A DNA stretch of 64,000 nucleotides from Siphonodentalium dalli (taxonomy: Eukaryota; Mollusca; Scaphopoda; Gadilida; Siphonodentaliidae): contig CP136069.1 in the NCBI GenBank assembly GCA_032622095.1, positions 206,452,750 to 206,516,749 of the forward strand, read 5' to 3'. Numbering within the stretch: position 1 is the first letter of the stretch; each line of letters begins with the position of its first letter. Positions 43,906 to 56,529 of the stretch are shown piece by piece. Under the pieces are notes generated by a model, which did not search any database, was not told where the DNA came from, and saw only the letters and a list, made by a program, of their open reading frames with translations. A program made the translations under genes and the position numbers.

Positions 43906-46067
43906 TTTAATCGATATTGTGTATGTTTAACAAGGGCAGCATGTTGCACAGCTCGCTTAGTATATATCTTAATATCGCGGAAGTCCACCAAATGTGGGTA
44001 AAATGTCGCCGGTGTGATGCACAATCGAGGTGACTAATAGGTGAAAATCACCAACTTCAAACTTCTCCTAGGTCTCCCATACCAGTTGAGGCCTAAGCAC
44101 AATATGGTTACCAGAGGATTAATTTGGTGATGTCACTAAATTCAACCTCAAGGGAGTTAACCCTGCATGGAGTTTGGCGTTTTCGTTGTAAATCCACGGT
44201 CTATATTTTGACAGTTTTATGGTAGCTAGGTCATGTAGTTGTTGGTCGAATTACAAAACACTCGGTATCAAATGAGTTGCGGGTTAATATATGAGTTGCG
44301 TGGTTCATATATGAGTTGCGGGGTTAATATATGAATTTCGGTGTTAATATATGAGTTGCGGGGTTAATATATGAGTTACGGGCTTAATATAGGAGTTGCA
44401 GGATTAATATATGCCGTTGGGGCGAATACCAAGCATTTGTTTAACAACAAAACGAGTCTCCCACGGACGATATCGATGCATCGATCAAAGCATCGATCTC
44501 TTTCCATTGTTCTAATAAAGCCTGAGTGAACAGTGCTAATTTTAGAGTTAATTGTTGTTATTAGTCCTGTATTATACTGTGCACAAAAATTGTGATACGT
44601 GTATTAATAATGCATATAATGATTTGGTTAGAATTTGAAAGCAATTCTAATGCAGCACGCGTCGTCCGGAATGTTTGTGAGTGATCGAATGTATCCCTTT
44701 TGTGTGTACTGGCGAATAGGTATGTGTGTATGGATTTCGACAGAGAAAGATGGTGTTGTATCTATGCACTGGCGTAGGTATGATTGTGTGTATAGATTTC
44801 CAGATAGAGAAAGAGTGTGTGTCTTGTTTCTATGTACTGCGTAAATAATGTGGGTGTGCATGGACTTAGTAAAGCGGCCAAACAGAGAACGAGCTCTTGT
44901 TTTCGAAATACCCCTACTATTTTTGTTTGCTGAAAATTTGGCCCGGGACATTGTTTAAGTGATTAAAGGCGTGTTCGGGCTTCCTGACCCCAGTTACAAC
45001 AACATCAACAGATGTTATTGATAATAGCTACATAAATAAACATGCATCGACGTCGACTTTGTAGGACTGTTTCAAAAGTGATATCAGCAGGGCAGTGTTA
45101 ATGTCTTCTTGGAATGCAAACTTCAATTGGAATGTGATTCAGACTACCATGAAATGTGTGTAATGCCAAACCTATCAGCATATACAACATTATACACGGA
45201 AACAACCGATTACCACCTGTGCATAATGAAAGTCCGGTATGGCTTGCTGAGGAGTATTTGCATTTAGTGAATTATTAACGCATATATGGTACAATTGCGC
45301 ATTGAGATAAACCACGTCACAGTGACACTTGGTGGTCATCTTATTCTAAATTTCAACTATAATAACAGCTTGTTTAATATCAATCGTATATATCAGCATA
45401 TACCAACTATGCACTGCCATGATTATTAGCATTTAGCGGATTATGCATGCACATATAATTGCACATGTGCGTATAATCTGTCTCAATGACAATTATCTAA
45501 ATATGAAACAAGAGATCATATATTTAGTACACATGGCATGTTATCAAGATAATTGACTTGTCACCCGAATATCCATGTCGAATTGGCAATATGAAATTAT
45601 GTATAATCACATTTTGAGCAATTGGTTTAAAATACGAACCTATAGAGGGGAGTTGAACTTTGAGAGAGGGAACTTGTGGATTGGAGTGGAGATAATTACG
45701 AATGATACCTATTGATATGTAGTAATCACATCCGGGTACTTTTCTATATTGTTAGTAAATCGATAGGCACCATTAGAGAGTGGATCTATTGACGTACGTT
45801 TGCCGCATCACTTTCATTGTGTTCATTTTCAACAGCTTTGACAGTGTACCTTTCTACAGCGATGTGGACACCTCCGTCAATACAATTAATTGAATCAATA
45901 CCTATAGAGTTTGGTGGCATACATATCAAGCGCTGTGATGATACGGTACTTGACAAAACTTTAGTTCAAGATGAATTCTTTCAATGCCGCGGCATACGTT
46001 CAGGTCGATGTCATGACGCCGGGCGACGAGAAAGATTAATCGAGTTAAGTAACGTGTGACTGTATAG
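43906..46067 (+). repeat. Segmental unit S3 (type A, 5'-truncated)
   Basis: Enters the unit at 'tttaatcgatattgtgtatg' (S1 position ~32530) and runs to 'gtgtgactgtatag'. Nearly identical to S1 outside S1's insertions, and shares S1's deletion of the 73-codon ORF. It lacks the 1,565-bp element and the LINE, and so gives their empty sites. Confidence 0.87.
44270..44415 (+). repeat. 20-bp tandem repeat in S3
   Basis: About seven units, two fewer than S1 in the same register, with shared variants (atgaatttcggtgtt, atgagttacgggctt). Confidence 0.9.
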
Positions 46068-47900
46068 TAGTAAGGGAGCCCGCATATGTTCTATTTACAC
46101 TTTTGCGTACAAAAGGTTTGACCCCCTAAAGTTGGTACCAATAATTAAACATTCTGAAAAACAGATTTCTTAAGTTGCGCATTCCTGGGTTTTAGGGGCT
46201 GCTGAACCCCAAAAAGTGCCAAAAATCACTTCTATTTACACTTCCGCGTACATCGATGAATTTTGGTTTGATGATACTCCTAAGTGTACTGATTAAGAAA
46301 ACACAACTTAAGAAAGGGATATTCCTGGGGTTTTCAGATAAGAAAGGGGGTCTCATGCTGAACCTCAAAACGTGATTTTTCACTTTTGTTTACACTTTCG
46401 CGTACATCCATGATTTTTGGTCTCAAAGTACTTTGATATATACTAATTATAAAAACACAACTTAAGAAGCAACTTTTCCTGGGGTTTTAAGATAAGAAGG
46501 GGGTCATCGGGTCACCCCTCAAAACCTAAAAAATCACTTTTATTTACATGATTGCATTCGTCCAACGTGTGTGTATGTGCGTACACCCCTGGAACGTTGC
46601 ACTATTACAACCAATACATCCCTAAATCGATACGATCAACTTAAGAAATATATATTCATGTCGTTTTCTGATAAGAACGAGACTTGTTACCCCCCCCCCC
46701 CCCCCCCCCCCCACAACCCGATCCTTTTTCTAGAACTATAAGTGAGCCAGTTTTATGAAAATTATAGCGAGAAAATCTAGTAAAATGTATACAAATGTAT
46801 ATATTTTCGTGAAGCTAAGACATAATGACACTTTTTTGGGCCAAAATTGAAACTCACCATCCAAGATGGCCGCCAAAATGGCCGCCGGAAGTTGAAAATA
46901 TGACATTTTTTCACAAATATCTTCTAGATCAATTCATGCTGTTTGGAACTGGTTGAGTAATGCAACTTTATTTTGTGTTTTGTATATTAACTGATCATTG
47001 GAGCAATTAAATATGCAATTATTGGGGTCCTAACCCCTTCCGATCCCTCAAAAATTTGATTGTACAGAATGCGGTATAAAATTTCACCAAAAAAAAATCA
47101 CAATTGGGATTCTAGTCATATTTCAACAAGAAATGAACAGAACTTTGTAATGTGAGTGAGGCATATCATTACCTATGCATATTCCAAATCACTGGAACCA
47201 AAATTCTTACTTTGGCTCAAAATGGCTGCCAATATGGCCACCAAAATATGGAAAATGGTAAATATTACACCAGCGTGTCCTGCAATCGCTTACAAGTTGT
47301 GTTGATGTGTTGATGTGTTGATGATAATTGTTACTATTTTCACCACTGACATCGTCAAAAATATTGGACTTTTCTCTAAAAAACTTGACATAAATATTGG
47401 CAAAATTTCAGTTTTCAGGTTTGAACCATTTTTTCAGGTAAAATATTACTATCTTTGGATTGAAAGGTGTTTATTGTTTTGGTCTATCTTAAATGTGTCT
47501 CACTACGGTGTTTATAGACCAAATTGCTCAAGATGGCTTCCAAAAATGGCAACCAAATTTGTAAAATGCTAATATTTTACATATATCCCGAACATTCTCT
47601 GCATTATCCGAAAAGGTAGCAAATTGTGACTCACTTGGTTATTATACGTGTTAGTTAATTACCTGACAACTACATGTTCTATTCCCAGTTGTCCCAGTTC
47701 CGTATGGGGCATGACAAATTCATTTTAAAGTATGTAATTTTGCCGAGAACCTCTTTTGTGATTTTGGCCATATTTATTGAAAGGAAATGGGCAGAACTTT
47801 GAGACAGAACTGAGATGGACCATAATCTTTGGCTATTCTGGTCCATTATGATAAAAAAAAATGTCTACAGGACACAGTGTGGATGCCAAGATCGTAGCCA
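46068..47900. repeat. Left arm of the giant foldback element
   Basis: The first 600 bp hold three or four ~125-bp imperfect repeats marked by 'ttcctggggtttt.agataa', 'ttacactttcgcgtac' and 'aacttaagaa'. Poly-C lies at 46690-46712 (G run in the other arm at 51475). The rest is AT-rich with 'aagatggc.gccaa.atggc' phrases. Pairs with 50290-52107. Confidence 0.85.
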
Positions 47901-49605
47901 GGGAGTTACTCTGTGATCATATGTGAGGTGAATATGTATACAGGGAGTTATTGTATGTCATGACTGATGTGAGTATGTATACAATGAGTGCCTATATGGT
48001 TATAAGTGGGTTGTCCATGGTAAGATGCATCTAGGTATACAGGGAGAGGTCATGGTCAGGTGTGAGGTGAATCGGTATGCATGGAGTGACTGTGTGGTGT
48101 ATGATTGTGTATATCCAGTACGGGTGCATCCGGTGTGCCTGTATGGTCATTGGTGTGGTGTATGGATATAGCTACATGGTCATCTATGTGTTGATTATGT
48201 ATATATGGAGTGACTGTAAGGTCATTGGTGGGATGTACATGTGTTGTCTGTATAATCATGGATGGGGTGTGTGGATAAATAGGTAGTGATTTTATGGTTA
48301 CGGGTAATGTGTATAGGTATACATGGAATGACTGTACGGTCATGATTGAATATGAACACCTGGAGTAAGCTGGGTGGACATTATCGAGCGTGTGGGTACA
48401 TAGGGAGTGTCCTTGTGGTAACGGGTGGGATGTATATTTATATATATCGTGGATGTATTATCATTGGTGGGTGTATAGGGCTTAGCTGTATTATCATGGA
48501 TGGCGTGTATGATTATACAGTGAATTGCTGAATTGTCATGTGTGAGGTGTATATATGCAAGTATGGATTGTTTGAGTGGTCGTATGTGCGGGTATTTGGC
48601 ATATCTGGAAGGGCTGAATGGCCATTAATGAGGGTTACATGCATACCTGGAGTGAATCTATGGTCCAGGGTGGGCTGCATATGTATATCGAGTGGTTATA
48701 TGACTATGTGTGTCGAATAGGTATACATGTAGTGACTGTATGGTTAATGGTGTGATGAGTACATGTAGGTATACAAGTAGTGACTGTATGATCATACATG
48801 TAATGAACATCTATACAGTGGGTGACAGGCGTATGAGTATACATGTACCTGGTGTTCCTGTTTGGTGACTCGTGTCGGTATCGTCATCTGTAGGTTATAC
48901 CAGTACACACAAGTGTTTGCTTTATTGTCATGTGCGAGGGATATGTGTATATAGCGAGTGGCTATATGGCAATGGATGAGGTGCATATGCATACATGGAG
49001 TGACTATACTGACATGGCTGGGGTGTATTAGTATATCTTGAGTGGCTATTCGGCTATGGTGTGACAAATAGGGATACAGGGATTGACATGGCCACTGTTG
49101 GGGTGAATATGAATACAAGGATTGACCATGATCATGTATGAAGGTTTTGAATAGGTACACACGGGGTGACTATATGGCCATAGGTCAGGTGAAGGAGTAT
49201 ACAGGTAACATGGGTGAGAGTATGTGTATGAAGCGAGTGGCTATATGGCCATTGGTGATGTGCATATGTATACCGGAATGACTTTATGGTCATTGTTGTG
49301 GTGTTGATGTATATATTGATTGTCCATTTGACCATGCGTTTGGAGAATAGGTATACAGGTGATGACCTTATGGCCAATGGTGAGATGAATGGGTATACAT
49401 GGAGTGACTATATGGTTATGGGTCATGTTTAGGAGTATATCCGGTGTGCCTGTATTGTGACGCGTGGCTGTATGGTCATCCGTGGTCATGGGTCAGGTGT
49501 ACATGTATACAGTGGGTAACTATATTGTTATGTCTGTGGTGTTTATGTATATATGTAATGACTGTGTGATAATGGGTGGCTATCGCTGTCCACGATATGA
49601 CATGA
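47885..49605 (+). repeat. Diverged minisatellite, left half of the foldback
   Basis: About 35 degenerate units of ~45-55 bp built on 'ggagtgactgtatggtcat' and 'gggtgaggtgtatatgtata'. Open frames on either strand repeat the same His/Thr/Ser- or Gly/Tyr-rich words and are not genes. Confidence 0.8.
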
Positions 49606-49639
49606 TCTCTCTATTGATTAACATATCCTTGAGTTATTG

Positions 49640-50300
49640 TGGAAAGCGATAGCCACCCAAGGTACACATGTACAACCCACCCAGTACCCCAGTCACTCCA
49701 TATGTACATAAACACCACACAAATGACAACATAGTCACCCACTTTATACACGTACATGTACTAGTACACCTGAGCATACAGCCATACTTGGTTATACCCG
49801 TACATACCACAAATGGCGATACAGCCACGAGTCACCATGCATGAATACCAGGTATACACCTACACCCGACCATATAGTCACTCTATGTATACATATTCTC
49901 TACATTCACGATCATACAGTCACTCATTGTATACATATTCACCTCACCATGGACCATACAGCCACTACATGTATACCTATTCGCCATACCCATGACCATG
50001 GAGTCAATCCAGGTATACATATGCACATCACCAATGGTGAGCCCTTCCAGATATACCAATATCCGCACATACGACCACTAATAAGTTCCATACTTGCCAT
50101 ACTCATACACGCCATCCATGATAATAAATCTACTCCCCATACACCACCAATGATAACACATCCACAACATATATAAATATACGTCCCACCGTTACCAACA
50201 GGGCACTCCCTATATACCCACACATCATTCATGACCATACAATAACTCCCTGTATACCTATTATCCTCATATATGATCATAACTCCCTGGCTACCATCTT
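49640..50300 (-). repeat. Diverged minisatellite, right half, inverted
   Basis: The same units read as their complement ('atgaccatacagtcactcc'-type). About 13 units. The switch of orientation around 49614 is abrupt. Confidence 0.8.
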
Positions 50301-52107
50301 GGCTTCCATCCTGTATCTAGTTGATAAATTTTTATCATAATGGGCCAGAATACCCACATATCATGGTTCATCTCAGTTCAGTCTCAAAGTTCTGCCCATT
50401 TCCTTTCAATAATATGGTTCTCCGCAAAATTCCATACTGCAACTTTAAAATGAATTTGTCATGCCCCATACGGAACTGGGACAAACATAATAGAACGTAG
50501 TTGTCAGTTAATTTCATTGTAACTAACACGTACAATAACCAAGTGAGTCACAATTTGCCACTTTTTTTCGGATAACGCAGAGAATAATGTTCGGGATATG
50601 TTAACTTTTAACTTTTTACAAATTTGGTTGCCATTTTGGAAGCCATCTTGAGCAATTTAGTCTATAAACACCGTAGTGTGACACATTTAAGATAGACCAA
50701 AACAATAAACACCTTTCAATCCAAAGATAGTTACATTTTACTTGAACAAATGGTCGAACCCTGAAAAGTGAATTCTTGCCGATATTTATGTCCAATATTT
50801 CTGGTAAATGTCAGTGGTGACAATAGTAAACATGATCCATGGTGCATCAGACATGTTAGTATGCAATGTATAGAAAACAGATTAGCCAATTGTGTACATC
50901 AACCACAACTTGTAAGCGATTGCAGGACACCCTGGGGCAATATTTACCATTTTCCATATTTTAGCGGCCATTTTGAGCCAAGGTAAGATTTATGGTTCCA
51001 GAGATTTGGAATATTCATAGGTAATGATATGCCTCACTTACATTACAATGTTCTTTTCATTTCTTGTTGAAATATGACTAGAATCCCAATTGTGATTTTT
51101 TGTAAAATTTTGTACTGCGTTCTGTATAATCGAATTTTTGAGGGATCGGAAGGGGTTAGGACCCCAATAATTGCATATTTAATTGCTCCAATGATCAGTT
51201 AATATAAAAAACACAAAATAAAGTTGCATTACTCAATCAGTTCCAAACAGCATGAATTGATCTAGAAGATATTTGTGAAAAAATGTCATATTTTCAACTT
51301 CAGGCAGCCATTTTGGCGGCCATCTTGGATGGTGAGTTTCAATTTCGGCCCAAAAAGTGTCATTATGTCTTAGCTTCACGAAAATATATACATTTGTATA
51401 CATTTTACTAGATTTTCCCGCTATAATTTTCATAAAACTGGCTCACTTATAGTTCTAGAAAATGGATCGTGTTGTGGGGGGGGGGGTAACAAGTCCCGTT
51501 CTTATCAGAAAACGACATGAATATATATTTCTTAAGTTGATCGTATCGATTTAGGGATGTATTGGTTGTAATAGTGCAACGTTCCAGGTGTGTACGCAAA
51601 TACACACACATTGGACGAATGCAATCATGTAAATAAAAGTGATTTTTTTACGTTTTGAGGGGTGACCCGATGACCCCCTTCTTATCTTAAAACCCCAGGA
51701 AAAGTTGCTTCTTAAGTTGTGTTTTTATAATTAGTATATATCAAAGTACTTTGAGACAAAAAATTATAGATGTACGCGAAAGTGTAAAAAAAAATGAAAA
51801 ATCACGTTTTGGGGTTCAGCATGGGACCCCCTTTCTTATCTGAAAACCCCAGGAATATCCCTTTCTTAAGTTGTGTTTTCTTAATCAGTACACTTAGGAG
51901 TATCATCAAACCAAAATTCATCGATGTACGCGGAAGTGTAAATAGAAGTGATTTTTGGCACTTTTTGGGGTTCAGCTGCCCCTAAACCCCAGGAATGCGC
52001 AACTTAAGAAATCGGTTTTTCAGAATGTTCCATTATTGGTACCAACTTAAGGGGGTCAAACCTTTTGTACGCAAAAGTGTAAATAGAACATATGCGGGCT
52101 CCCCAAC
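50290..52107. repeat. Right arm of the giant foldback element
   Basis: Reverse complement of the left arm with scattered substitutions and small indels, including the 'cttaaaaccccaggaaaagt' repeats and terminal 'tgtacgcaaaagtgtaaata'. Divergence between arms is visible but modest, so the element is not brand new. Confidence 0.85.
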
Positions 52108-52396
52108 TATAGTCCTACATTGTTCACAACACTAGTCGGGATGTGATTGCCCCGTCCTTCCTAGACATAAAACAGGCTCAGATGGCGTTATATCACTGCA
52201 TATGCATGTGAGAAAACTTGGTATCACAGCCTATATTAGTAACGCTCACCTGGGTGGACCAATCTTTTGTGTGAGTGCTCGGAAGTCGATAATTGGTCAA
52301 GCAAGGCGTGTGACACTAATACAATGGACATAAGCCTATTGCAATCACTACAGAACGTTTTACAGCGCAGGCGACTACTTAAAACATATTAACAGT

Positions 52397-53370
52397 CAGA
52401 GGCGGACTGGGCCAAGAAACCGGCCCGGGAAATTAATATAATACCGGCCCATCTGTTGGGGGGGGGGCGTCCACAGTCCACCTTGGAAAATTCCAACTGC
52501 ACCCCCCCCCCCTTGAATCAGAATCAGACCAAATACATATTTTTGCATAATTCCATTTGCACCCCCCCCCCCCTTGAATCAGATGCAGACCAAATACATG
52601 TTTTTGCATAATTTCATTTGCACCTCTGGTCTAATATCATATATATTCATAAACCATGGTTCTATATATTCCCGGTATGAGACCATTCAGATATTTTTAC
52701 CTGAAAAATTGCATAAAATCTAACATCTAGCGGTCTAACTCCAGACAAATTCACACGGCTACGGACAAGAGACCAGGACACACCGGGCTGTTCATGGTTG
52801 TTCGGCCCGGGGTGAGAACATTTTGAAAACTATACAAGAAAATCTCGAATCCGATAAACTAGACTGGCATCAACTGAAGCGTTCCTATTTTCTTGTAAAT
52901 TTCAATTGGGGGAGGGGTGCGTAAGAATTTTTTTGGGAGTTACCGTTAAAATCTCGAGATTAATGGGGTCTTTACGTGGTGTTATATGATGCCGACAAGT
53001 TCATTTAATGTCAAAATTACGATTAGCCAATTCGGCTGGTTAAACAACACATGTGGTGGCCCACGTCCGGAATTTTCCCGGTCTCCCGATCGGCCATGCA
53101 GTCCGCCTCTGCCCTCATGAATTTATTTGAGAAGAGTACCATCTTATTGGATACACGGCTGGTTAAACAACACATGTGGCGGCCCACGTCGGTTTCATTT
53201 GCGGCCCAAGTTGTGGCTGGGCGGCCCAACCACATATACCCCCCCCCCCCCCAAACCGTAAAAAAACCCTCGGATTCTCGCTTGATAGAAAATCACGTGG
53301 AATCAGAATTTTTCCGGCCTCCGGCCCATCGGGAAATTTCCCGGTCTCCCGATCGGCCAGTCCGCCTCTG
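52397..53370. mobile_element. hAT-like non-autonomous element in S4
   Basis: Same TIRs and same TTAACAGT duplication (52389-52396, 53371-53378) as in S2, so it is the same insertion inherited by duplication. 42 bp longer mainly through duplication of 'cccccttgaatcaga' with 'accaaatacat' (52502-52620). Confidence 0.9.
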
Positions 53371-53784
53371 TTAACAGTAAATAAAAGGTCGGTCACCGGA
53401 CCTCATTGGATATTATAACGTTCATTGCTCGAGGCGAGTCGAGGGTTGATTGGTATGATATAAGTCTGTTTATCGGCTTCATCGCCGGTCCGCATGTAAC
53501 CCATACACAGCAGCAAACATCTACTTACTATTAAACACTCACAAACCCAAACCCAACAAACGCTCTTCAGCGGCATTATAGCATACAAACGTGGGTTGTA
53601 GGAGAGGGCTGACACCCCTTTCAAATCTTCCCGGGGATCATCCCAAACTCCAAACCGAGGCTATTATGCATTGCGTTTTCGCAATCTCTACCAGAGCGCA
53701 ACTGTCAAACTTCCTTTCTGACTCTGTCACCGGCTCGGTACTAGTCTATGGTTTCTATATTTAGCTCGGGATTTTCCAGCAAAA

Positions 53785-53970
53785 ATGGCGAAAACCGATC
53801 GCCCGAAAGTCAAATTTCTTATGCGCGTTGAGAACAATTCCCGCACTAAAAACTTAATGACAGAATGGAGGATCAGAGCGTTAGTTTTGTTGACGATTTT
53901 AGCAAGCTACTCGTCAAATTGCAGCAAATTAGAATTCTTGTGTTTGACTTGCCACGCGTGTTGTCTTGAT
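53785..53970 (+). pseudogene. Hypothetical ORF of the S unit, frameshifted (S4 copy)
   Basis: Same start MAKTDRPKVKFLMRVENN. One base is missing in 'cgtcaaattgcagc' (S1/S2 have cgtcaacattgcagc), which moves the tail into another frame that stays open to 54087. The shift shows that the shared C-terminus is not needed in this copy. Confidence 0.35.
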
Positions 53971-54354
53971 ATTATCGTCCATGTGCATTTATACTTTTAT
54001 GTTGATAAAATAATCGGAGAACCAAATCACACCGTTTCGCAATATAGATCTTTGCTTCTAGTAGGACTTTCGAAACTTAACGTATGAAATTATACAAATT
54101 TTAATCGATATTGTGTGTCTTTAACAAGTGCAGCATGTTGCTCAGCTCGCTTAGTATATACATGCATCTTAATATCGCGGAAGTCCACCAAATGTGGCTA
54201 AAATGTCGCCGGTGGCAGCGGTCTTACCTATAGTCATCAAGGGAAGGTAACCCTTCATGGAGCTTGGCGTTTTCGTTGTAAATCCACGGTCAATATTTTG
54301 ACAGTTTTATAGTAGGTCATGTAGTTGTCGGTCGAATTACAAAACACTCGGTAT

Positions 54355-54527
54355 CAAATGAGTTGCGGGGTTAATATATGAGTTGCGGTGTTAATATATT
54401 AGTTGCGGGGTTAATATATGACTTGCGGGGTTAATATATGAGTTGCGGGGTTAATATATGAGTTGTGAGTTGCGGGGTTAATATATGAGTTGATGGGTTA
54501 ATATATGAGTTGCGGGGTTAATATAAG
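54355..54527 (+). repeat. 20-bp tandem repeat in S4
   Basis: About eight units including the 'gagttgtgagttgcgg' variant also seen in S2. Confidence 0.9.
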
Positions 54528-54919
54528 CCGTTGGGCGAATACAGAGCATTTGTTTAACAACAAAACGAGTCTCACACGGACGATATCGATGTTTAAAAGA
54601 CATTATCAAAGCATCGATCGCTTTCCATTGTTCTAATGAAGCGAACAGTGCTAACTTTCGAGTTAATGTACCGTTATTAGTCCGCTATTGTACAATTGTA
54701 ATGCAGCACGCGTTGCCCGGAATGTTTGTGAGTGATCGAATGTATTCCTTTTGTGTGTACTGGTGTATATAGGTATATGTGTGCATGGATTTCGACAAAG
54801 AGTGCGTGTCTTGTTTCTATGTACTGAAATATGTATGTGTGTATGGATTTCGAGAGAGAAAGCCTGTGTGTCTTGTTTCTAGTATGTACTGCGTAGGTAA
54901 ATATGTGTGTATGGATTTA

Positions 54920-55141
54920 ATGCAGAGGCCAAACCGAAAAAGAGCTCTAGTTTTCGAAATACCCCAACCCACGGTAGAACAAGTTGAAACCAACTTTTTT
55001 AAAGAAGAAATATATATTGTTCACGAAAATCATTGTGAAATCGGTGGTGACTATTGTCAAGTCGACGATGAACGATACCCGCCAGTGACTTTTTCCAGAA
55101 ATTCAGATTTTGGTGAAGCGAGTCGGGTGGCTAAGTCCTAA
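54920..55141 (+). CDS. Hypothetical ORF of type B units, 73 codons (S4 copy)
   Basis: MQRPNRKRALVFEIPQPTVE to EASRVAKS, full length, one residue different from the S2 copy (HENHC for HETHC). Start ATG at 54920; 'taatgcag' before AGG again allows an acceptor reading. Intact in both type B units while flanking sequence has indels (for example near 55552). Not recognised. Confidence 0.4.
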   Translation: MQRPNRKRALVFEIPQPTVEQVETNFFKEEIYIVHENHCEIGGDYCQVDDERYPPVTFSRNSDFGEASRVAKS

Positions 55142-55614
55142 CATATTTGCCAACATTGTTGGTGTTAAAGTTACTACATCATACCATAATATCTACAGTG
55201 TTGGTTAATTTGGATTTTCCTGCCATTTGAAGCCGAAACATTTATGTTTTGCTGAAAAATCTCGCTTATTTCAAACATCATTCAAACGATATTTCCAATA
55301 ATGCTGAAATATTTAATCCTTATAGTGTAGCAGTTATATGACAAGAATATGTAGAAAGAAGTTAAGAAAAATCATTTTAACGGTTTGTGAGATATAGGAT
55401 CTTAGCTACCACTCCCCCAAACAACTTCACCAAATTTCATGAGACCCAACGGGACTCGTTTGCTGAAAATTGGGCCCGGGACCAATTATCTATTTATAAA
55501 ATCCCCATGGGACCACAGATTTCTAAAATTTGTAGAACAGTATACACCGGTGGCATATACGATATTGTACACAGAGACCACTAATTACCACCTGCGCATA
55601 ATGAAAGTCCGGTA

Positions 55615-56492
55615 CACCCTAAATCTAGTTTGGTAAGAAGTTATCCAACAGTCAATCAACCGTTGTATGCCCACAGCACCTATCTACGTTGTATGAGAAG
55701 TTGCATGACAATATTGTTGGATACACTTTTACACAACGTTGCATATATATTTACTACCAACGGTTTTATGTTAATTATACAACGTGTTGGATGAAATTTC
55801 ACACAACACTCAATCAACATTAATTGCACACAGCACCTATCTACGTTTATTGAACTGTTGGGTGTTGGGTAGAGTTGGATGACATTTGTTGATTGGAAAG
55901 TTTACCCAACGTTGATTGGAAAGTAAAATGGGGCAACAAGTCGTGGATAGCTTTCCGGGTATAGTATACCTTTGTTATAATTATTCTTCGTACGATACAC
56001 TGATTATGTTGGCTTTATGTGTTGAGTGTATGAGTGTACTACTTTACTCAAATTAGTGCCGTCAGCAGTTGTGTAAATTTGTAAACTTCAAAATTTGGCA
56101 AATATAAATGAATATACACTCAATACATAAAGCCTACATAATCAGTGTATCGTACAAAGAATAATTATAACAAAGGTATACTATACCGGCAAAGCTATCC
56201 ACGACGTCTTGTCCCATTTTCCAGTGGCTCAGGAGTTTTCTCACACAGTCGTCCATCTTGTTTTGAAATATTTGGAGCCAAAAACTCGCATGCTCGCCCG
56301 CGTCGGAAACGCGCTGCTATTGGATGACCCGGTCACGTGGCGGTTTTATCCAATGTGGTATGAAAGTAATACCACAGAAGACTGTTCACGCAATCAGTTG
56401 TGTACATCGTACTAAACTGTTGGATAATAAGTACACAACAAATTCGCACCCAACGAGTTGTATACAACTTTCATCCAACTAGATTTAGGGTG
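55615..56492. mobile_element. TA-flanked element in S4 (878 bp)
   Basis: Same length, TIRs and site as the S2 copy (TA at 55613-55614 and 56493-56494), so inherited rather than independent. Internal nested inverted repeat at about 55925-56220. Confidence 0.85.
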
Positions 56493-56529
56493 TATGGCTT
56501 GCTGGGGAGTATTTGCATTTGGTGAATTA

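Larger units (their letters stand above)
46068..52107. mobile_element. Giant foldback element, 6,040 bp
   Basis: Ends TAGTAAGGGAGCCCGCATAT at the left and 'ATATGCGGGCTCCCCAAC' at the right. TATAG flanks both sides (46063-46067, 52108-52112) and S1/S2 shows the empty site gtgactgtatagtccta. Arms of ~1.8 kb unique sequence continue into inverted minisatellite; the symmetry centre is near 49614 (gtggctatcgct / agcgatagccac). The left arm is ~1 kb longer. No transposase. Foldback/Galileo-like architecture; superfamily unknown. Confidence 0.88.

Noticed and set aside
48056-50280. His/Thr-rich and Tyr/Gly-rich frames in the 6-kb element
   Set aside because: They follow the degenerate minisatellite and its complement; frames break irregularly.
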